From Nemophila menziesii (lineage: Eukaryota > Streptophyta > Magnoliopsida > Boraginales > Hydrophyllaceae): a stretch of 64,000 nt of DNA. Under the pieces are notes generated by a model. It was given only the letters and a program-made list of their open reading frames with translations. It was not told the origin of the DNA and did not search any database. Every line of letters begins with the position of its first letter. Within the stretch, counting starts at the first letter, position 1. Location: contig JARWIR010000014.1 of NCBI GenBank assembly GCA_029959085.1, positions 9,966,001 to 10,030,000 on the forward strand, written 5' to 3'. Shown here in pieces: positions 57,967-64,000 of the stretch. The translations under genes were made by a program, and so were the position numbers.

Positions 57967-59507
57967 TGATGTCTCCTCATTTGTGATAGATTTATGTTAG
58001 GATGAGACATCATTTTTAGTGTTTTAGAAGTCAATAATGTCGATTTTCTTGAGTTTTAGTGAACTTTCCTATTTTGTGTCTTGATTTGTAGAAATAATAT
58101 TTTTAGAGCATATTGGGTTTAATTGTTTATTTAGTGTGTAGCTTTAAAGATAATTATGGAGATTAATTAGAGTCCAAGTCAAAGACAACAACTTATGGAA
58201 AGAGATTAGCATGGTAATTGGAGAAAAGGAAATAAAAGCTAAAAAGATGGAAAAGGAAAAGCTGCCTAAATCTGGGATTCTGCACACACGTCTAAAGATT
58301 GGTGTTTTTACCTAAGAAATAGGCCGAATTTGGAGATTTCCTTCTAAAGGGCCTAGATAATTCTGTTGCTATTCTTTTGGTATCTTGTGGAGCAAAATCG
58401 GACCAATAACGAAGAAGTTATGACCAAAACAACGCAGCAGTGTTTATCTTTATTTCCATACGAATTTGAGTTGGGCTAGAAGTCCATTACCTTAACTATT
58501 CCTCAAGAAAACGAATTAGGTCTTCTAAACACCTATAAATACACCCTTATATCACTTGTAAATCATCCTTGCCTCATAGTAATTAGTTCTTAAGGTTTTA
58601 TTCTTCCAGTTTATTGTAGAGAGCAAGATGATGTCTTTTGTAATTTCTTTTAGTTTATTTCCTTCAGGTATGAACTAAACCTCCCATAGCTTGGGTTTTG
58701 CATATGTATAATCTATGAATTCTAATTCTTCTATCTAAGTTTCTTTGGGAATTATATGTTTTAATCTGATATTAGCTACTTACTTTATATTTTCTTATGT
58801 GTTTTGATTTAATGTCTTTCCTAGAACTGATCACTTTAGGATTGTTTTAAGAGTAGTTAGATGGTCTCCTTGACAGGGTGTTTAACTATTGAACCACCAC
58901 ATAATGTCCAGTGTCGATAGCAGTTCTGACAAAACATACTTCTAACTGGATAGTCATTAGGGTTTGATTTAACCACCATATCACCAATTGATTGTAGTGT
59001 GCTGGATAGGGCCTTAGTGGCGTTTGATAACCCTATTTGAGTCCTCGTCTTGGTTGTGCCGTAGCCCCCTTAGTCGCTCTCAAGGTCTAAGATTGGGGAA
59101 TTTAGAATCCTGACTAAGTATTACCAAGAGCTAATATTCTCCCTTATGAACTAGATTTATAGATAGAATTAGAAGGATTAGTGCATACTAGCAAAACCTG
59201 AGCTATACTTCTCATCTCATATTCTTAATCTTTTACTTTATTGTCTTTATTTTCCTAGTTTTAATTAGTTTTAATTCTTATTCTCGAAATCTATTTGCTT
59301 TAATTTACTGTCTTCTAGTTATTTACTTTTACTCGTTATCTGTTCCTACGCGATTAACACACTTAAGTCCCTGAGAACGAACTCTACTTATCATTAAAAC
59401 TTGCATACGTCCTGTAATACTTGCAGTACTGTGCCTGTCTAGGGTGAGAGTGCATAGTTTTCCATACTTAAATTGATCTTATTTTTATCACACCCTAGGC
59501 GACACCA
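57967..59507 (+). repeat. 3' LTR of element H
   Basis: 1541 bp, TG...CA, followed by GCATT (59508-59512). Confidence 0.93.
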
Positions 59508-59803
59508 GCATTACTATACCTGTGTATCCAATCACAAGATGCAAATGCCCGATCAAGTTTTATCTTGACTGGCTTATCAGATCGCCGGTTAGTCCATGTA
59601 AAATAACATCCATGAGATTGGATTTCTCCTAAATTATTATTCGAAATAAAGGCGTTAAATTCTGAAATACGTTTATTATCTGGAGGGGTATTACTAAGTT
59701 TCTCGCAATTTTTTAATATGTCATTAAAATCTCCAATCATTACCCAAGGTTTATTTTTATTTTGATTCCAAATAGTTATTTCCTCCCAATTTTTAACCTA
59801 TGT
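59508..59803 (-). pseudogene. LINE G endonuclease fragment
   Basis: Minus-strand piece of the ORF2 endonuclease separated from the rest by element H: PWVMIGDFNDIL, then GCYFTWTNRRSDKPVKIKLDRAF (59495-59760). It continues into 49601 once H and one GCATT copy are removed. It ends near 59803, where recognisable LINE sequence stops. Confidence 0.8.
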
Positions 59804-61500
59804 CATTAAAAGGAGGTAATTATGGTATGAGGAATCTACAAAATGGAGCCTAAATCCCACCCCTTTAAGGTTTTAAAGCCTAGTTACTAAAACCTTCATT
59901 ATAAGGCCTAGTTACATTTTTTGCTTGGATTTTTCCCATCTATATCCTTTTCAATTTTTTTTTTCTTCAGAAATTCGTTTTTATTCTTTTCTTTAAACGA
60001 ATGGATCCGTACCCACGGGTACGGACCTATATTAGGTGTGTACAGACATATATATTATTGTGTACAGACATATATTTTTTAACGTTTTAAGGTGTCTTTG
60101 TTCCGATTTTTTTTTGTATATGTTTATTTTCTCAGGCATGTCCAAGTACGTGTACCCAATGGTCCGTACACAAGTCATTATTTGTCCATATTTATGCTAA
60201 TGTGTCCATTAATATATTGCAAAGGCTGTAATTAGTGTCCATATTTATACAGATTCTTCAAGATTAATGTGTAATTGGTGTTTAGTTTTCACCTACAAAA
60301 TTAAAAAAATATATTAGAGTTTAATGAACTAAGACACGGTTTTAAAAAAAAAAATTTATTGGCTGAGCCCATCAGGTCTGGACACATTGTGTCCTGGCCC
60401 AACAAGTCTGAACCCAAGTTATCTGGACCCAAAAACGAAGGCCCTTGAGCCCATTATGTCTGGACACTCACGGCAAAAAAAAAAAAAGACAGATCTAGAC
60501 TCGCGAACGGGGATGAGATCGCGATGGCGGTCTGGTGGAATGGCGTCGCTGGTGTTTGTCCTCACTTCGACGGAGATCTGGTGTAGTGTGGTGGTTGGGT
60601 GGGGTGGAGATGACTAGTGGCGTCGCAGAACGGGGTGGGTGGAGGATTTGTTCACGTCGTCAGGAAGGTGGAGCAGATCTGTTCGTCAGCATCGATGGTG
60701 GTGGCTTGGTTCACAACTGTGATGGTGATGGCTTGGTTCACGACGATGATGATGTTCACGACGGTGATGATGTTTCCAGCTCACGAAGGTGGAGTCTCCA
60801 GCTGTTGCAGCGGCGAGATTGAGGGCGGTGATGATGGTGTAGTCCGTCGAGGTGTTTTACTGGTGGTGTTAGGCAACGGAGAAGGAGATCTGGTGGTGGT
60901 GATTTGCGAATCTGGTGTTAGGCAGCAGGACTGGGGTCGATGGTGGTGGTGATTTCTGAATCTTGCGGTGGTGATTTTTGATCCTGGTGGTGGTGATATT
61001 TGAATCTTCAGCAGAATGGTGGTGGTGATATTTGAATCTGCGTCTTGTTTCTGGGCTGGGGTAGGGGGGCCGAATGGTGCTGCAGATCTGCAGTAGTGGT
61101 GGTGGTCCGCAGAACTGGGAAAGTGCTAATGAAGGAGGGCATCGGTGGTGGGAAGGTGGTGATGAAGGAGGGCATCGGTGGTGGGTGAGGGAGGAGGAGG
61201 GGCGATGGGTTGAGGGAGGGGTTGTGGAGTGGTTTGTGTTCTTGAGCACAGTGAGAGCAGAGGAGGTTGGAAGGAGACATCGAACCCCTATATGGGTTTT
61301 GTTTTTTGTTTTTAGTTTCTATCAGTGTGGTATATAAGAAAGGGAGGGTGTTTTGGGTTTTCTCCTCTTCTTAGTTAGGTTTTAACGGATTATTAGTGTT
61401 TAGTTGCTTTTGGGACTTTAATAAAAGAGTGTTGGGGTCTTGGGACTTTAATAAAAAAGTGTAGGGGTCTTGGGCCTTAAACATTAATTTATCCGTACGG
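59804..61500. mobile_element. Possible Mutator-like non-autonomous element with GC-rich core
   Basis: Tentative. The left end (59850-59925) and the right end (61400-61485) carry short tandem subrepeats in opposite orientation (left AAAGCCTAGTTACTAAAACC-type units; right GGGACTTTAATAAAAGAGTG-type units of 30 bp). The core (60500-61270) is GC-rich with GGTGGT-type repeats, unlike its surroundings. Frames across it encode only His/Pro/Gly low-complexity text with no recognised domain. No convincing target duplication was found. Confidence 0.3.
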
Positions 61501-62800
61501 TATATCCAGCTGCATGTTTATTTTGACAATTGTGACAAGAACGAAAATATTTAAAAGAAGGTAAAAATATTATATCCGGAGACGGAGACATGATTGTGTT
61601 ATATTTTTATTATTTAAATATTGTTACACAAGTTTGGTGGAAATTGTAATAACTTACCGGAGATTTGGACTCTTATTTTAATAAATAAAATTAGGGGGAG
61701 AGGTTTATTAATTTGGAAATTATTATATACATGTATTCACGTGGAAAAATTGCACAAACCAAGAAACAAAAGAAAAGGATAAAAACAAAAGGATAGACCT
61801 ATTTATGAAGCCCTTAAATTGTATCTTTCACTTCAGTGTGGTGTTGGATGGAATTATGCATTTTGATATTTTGATAGAAGGACCATGAATTTGATTAAAA
61901 TTAAAGAAATTGAGGGAGGGGGAGGGGGAGGGGGCAGAATATCCCTAGATTAGCTCGTGTGTAAACCACCATCATAATTATCAACTTGATTATTGAACAA
62001 ACCGTATAGTCGAGTTGAGATAATATTTTTTATTAAATTTCAAGAACAGTAAATATATGAAAACTACTGTCATAAAGGTTGACCAATGGTTTGCATATTC
62101 TAAGGTGTATATTGTTGGTGGTTATGTAACTTATCTTTATTTGGTTTTCTTTAAGTCCTCTTGCAGGCATAGATGGGTTGAACAAAGTTTGTGCCATGGC
62201 GTGTTCTGGGGTTCACGCTCGAAAACTTAAGACATGACAAGGCCGCTAGGTTTCACCAGTTTCTTGGTTACGACATGATTCATATCCCAAATGTAACTTG
62301 TCTTGTTAGGAACACCTCTCTAGAAAAACTATAGTGTTACGATTCTTATTTACTTTATTGTCTTTTAACTCCAAAAATAGCGTACATTGTCCTTTCCTAT
62401 TCTATCACCCACATGCAATGGAATCGCAATAAGACTAAAATTTTCCTTAGGGTTTCGCACTCAGGTTCATATTCTTAAGACTTAACATGGTGCTTCGACC
62501 TTGCATATTTGAACAAAATGTGAATTTGGCAGTACAATTGGCGATACCCATTAGTATAAATTTATTAGATATTCACATGGCTCGAGTAATGCTTAATCTC
62601 AATATATTATACACCCAAAAATTCTTTTAACCCTTGGAGCAATTCTCATCCTTCTATTGTAATTTCTTTTACAATGTAGTGTTTAAATTGGGTCACATGT
62701 AAAGAAAGAACATGTAAGAAACATCAAATAATACAGTAACTCACCTTCACATGACAGACAATAGGTTGCCCTGTGGTAAGACTACTTGATAAAATTTATG
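61501..62800. other. Intergenic sequence downstream of the NAA30-like gene
   Basis: AT-rich, no supported gene. It contains the G-run at 61914-61934. A slightly more GC-rich piece at 62160-62340 has no convincing frame. Confidence 0.45.
61914..61934 (+). other. G-quadruplex-type motif
   Basis: One run of three G and three runs of five G, separated by single A bases. This fits the standard intramolecular G-quadruplex pattern. Confidence 0.7.
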
Positions 62801-62861
62801 TTGTCGGTAAGTGCAGAATTTTGGGGGAATGTTTTTATGAATTGTTTCACGCTAAAAGCCC

Positions 62862-62867
62862 TTTATT
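62862..62867 (-). terminator. Possible polyadenylation signal of the NAA30-like gene
   Basis: AATAAA on the minus strand about 240 bases after the stop codon. Other AT-rich signals are possible. Confidence 0.4.
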
Positions 62868-63103
62868 CATTAACTTTAAGCTAAATTACAAATGAATTCA
62901 AAATGAACTTTCAAAACAAAAAAACCATTCAACTAAACACCCTCTGAACTTAACATCCAAGTGTGTAGCAATTAGTTAACTTAAAACAATTTATATACCT
63001 TATATGATGTATGCAAATAAATAATGTCTAAAACAAATATGCAAAAAAGGTCATTTCTTCATCCACCTAATACAACAAACAACTGATCCAATCAAAACCT
63101 ACG

Positions 63104-64000
63104 CTAGTGTACATGGTTTTCTTCCTCTGTTTCAACCATTGGATGAGTGAAATAAGATTCTGGACGAGGAAATAATAGCTTGAGACGAAATGCATCAACA
63201 CCGTTTAAATAATAACGGAAAAGTCTTTTCGCCCTTATAAATCCAAGACGACCATATAACGCTAATGCTCCTTTGTTTGTAACTTCTGCTTCTAAAGTCA
63301 CCTTCACAATAATTATTAAAATCATCTCAGTTAAAAAAAATTAATAATGTAAAACATGAGAAAATTAAAAGCAACATAAAAACAGTTACAAATACCTCTT
63401 CACAGCCAGATTCCATCATAACCTTAATAGATCTTGTTACAAGTTCAGTAGCTGAAACATGAAATATTCGAGTTCAATAATTTGCAAATTCACAGATTTA
63501 TCAAAGTAAAATAGCATCACCTATCCCTTTGCTTCTATAAGGTTTAAGAACCACAAGCATTGCGATATAACCTCTGAAACTACCACGATGATCACCCATT
63601 TTACAAACCACCGTACCCACGCATTTTCCTTGATGAAATGCCTGAGAAAAATACACATACCCATTACAATCTTATTACACATTAATTACTTTTCCAACTC
63701 TATATAAATTAAAACATTAACGTATGGATTGATATATGGGTATGCTATACAAACTCAGATGAATAATAAATATAACGAATAGCCCTGGTACCAAGATTAA
63801 AATTCAATATTTGATATCATATAATATGGGTTTAAATTAAAATTAAATATTATATGGCGATTAGAAGAAGAATAAGAGATTGAAAGTGGGTACAAACAAG
63901 AAAGGAGAGTTGTGGCCAGAGGTAAACGAAGTAACGATAAGTGAAGATGGAGTAAGGCTCGCTAAGTTCTTGATCTACAAGATTCATAATAAGGGGTAAG
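63104..64000 (-). CDS. NAA30: NAA30/MAK3-like N-alpha-acetyltransferase, catalytic subunit of NatC (5' partial)
   Basis: Host gene on the minus strand with four visible exons: 63898-64000 (partial, runs off the window), 63521-63641, 63396-63451 and 63104-63301 (stop TAG 63104-63106). All introns have GT-AG ends and the joined frame is open. It is a GNAT-fold acetyltransferase that in the NatC complex acetylates N-termini such as Met-Leu or Met-Phe. Recognised segments: [18 protein letters not shown] (exon 1), [20 protein letters not shown] and [13 protein letters not shown] (exon 2), [12 protein letters not shown] (exon 3), [20 protein letters not shown] and [16 protein letters not shown] (exon 4). 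The acetyl-CoA loop RSKGIA (R/Q-x-x-G-x-G/A) spans the exon 2-3 junction. A short acidic C-terminus ends the protein. No damage is seen. Confidence 0.93.

Larger units (their letters stand above)
49602..59507 (+). mobile_element. Element H: youngest non-autonomous Athila/Tat-like element
   Basis: Complete 9906-bp plus-strand element with perfect target duplication GCATT (49597-49601 and 59508-59512), inserted in LINE G. LTRs 49602-51141 and 57967-59507 differ at about 14 positions plus an indel by eye (about 1%), the least of the set. Same plan as A: gag, protease, integrase-like tail, hairpins, palindromes, accessory ORF. No RT, RNase H or integrase core. Confidence 0.93.

Noticed and set aside
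60387..61337. Several overlapping open frames on both strands in the GC-rich block
   Set aside because: Low-complexity His/Pro/Gly/Val text from trinucleotide-like repeats; no domain, and overlapping frames look equally good.
62160..62345. Possible gene fragment by base composition
   Set aside because: No frame with recognisable protein text and no splice-site-bounded exon that I could support.

Overview
The window is nuclear DNA from a flowering plant, probably a eudicot. The evidence is an AT-rich background filled with plant-type Ty3 LTR retrotransposons, two plant L1-like LINEs (one keeps a DUF4283 + CCHC ORF1), a PIF/Harbinger-type MITE, and one intron-containing host gene at the right edge (NAA30/MAK3-like N-terminal acetyltransferase, minus strand, 5' end beyond the window). 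I cannot name the species.

Layout. 1-1734: 3' end and 3' LTR of a plus-strand LTR element (C). It is inserted in a minus-strand LTR (D, 1735-2827). 2828-3261: older sequence. 3267-28272: minus-strand element B, flanked by AATAG/TATAG. Its left LTR is split by a plus-strand LINE (4722-11397), and its gag is split by plus-strand element A (16146-26099, TSD CATCT). 28278-29639: older sequence with a four-copy 42-bp minisatellite. 29645-44279: minus-strand element E (TSD ATACT), split by plus-strand element F (33692-40102, TSD TGTGG). 44285-46083: AT-rich DNA with a (TA)n tract and a MITE (45332-46013, TSD TAA). 46084-59803: minus-strand LINE G, split by plus-strand element H (49602-59507, TSD GCATT). 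59804-62800: non-coding DNA with a possible Mutator-like element and a G-run. 63104-64000: NAA30-like gene.

All LTR elements belong to one Athila/Tat-like superfamily: about 1.5-kb LTRs ending TG...CA, a tRNA-Asp-type primer site, a gag with a CCHC knuckle, and an accessory 3' ORF resembling the 'putative plant transposon protein' domain. No element examined here contains reverse transcriptase, RNase H or an integrase core. In A, H and B the protease runs directly into what looks like the C-terminal tail of integrase. In E and F the protease is gone too, and the accessory ORF carries a shared internal deletion. They look like a non-autonomous lineage that would need a helper. H is youngest by LTR similarity, then A; B is oldest.

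The best candidates for undescribed biology are non-coding modules shared by these elements: a hairpin followed by a polypurine tract, with the tract present three times per element; an inverted repeat at the start of every LTR whose loop varies; a GC-rich array of short palindromes (core GGYRYRCC) in the same place in every element but with a different centre in each; and a conserved pair of hairpins just after the integrase tail. The only gene likely to be functional for the host is the NAA30-like gene.
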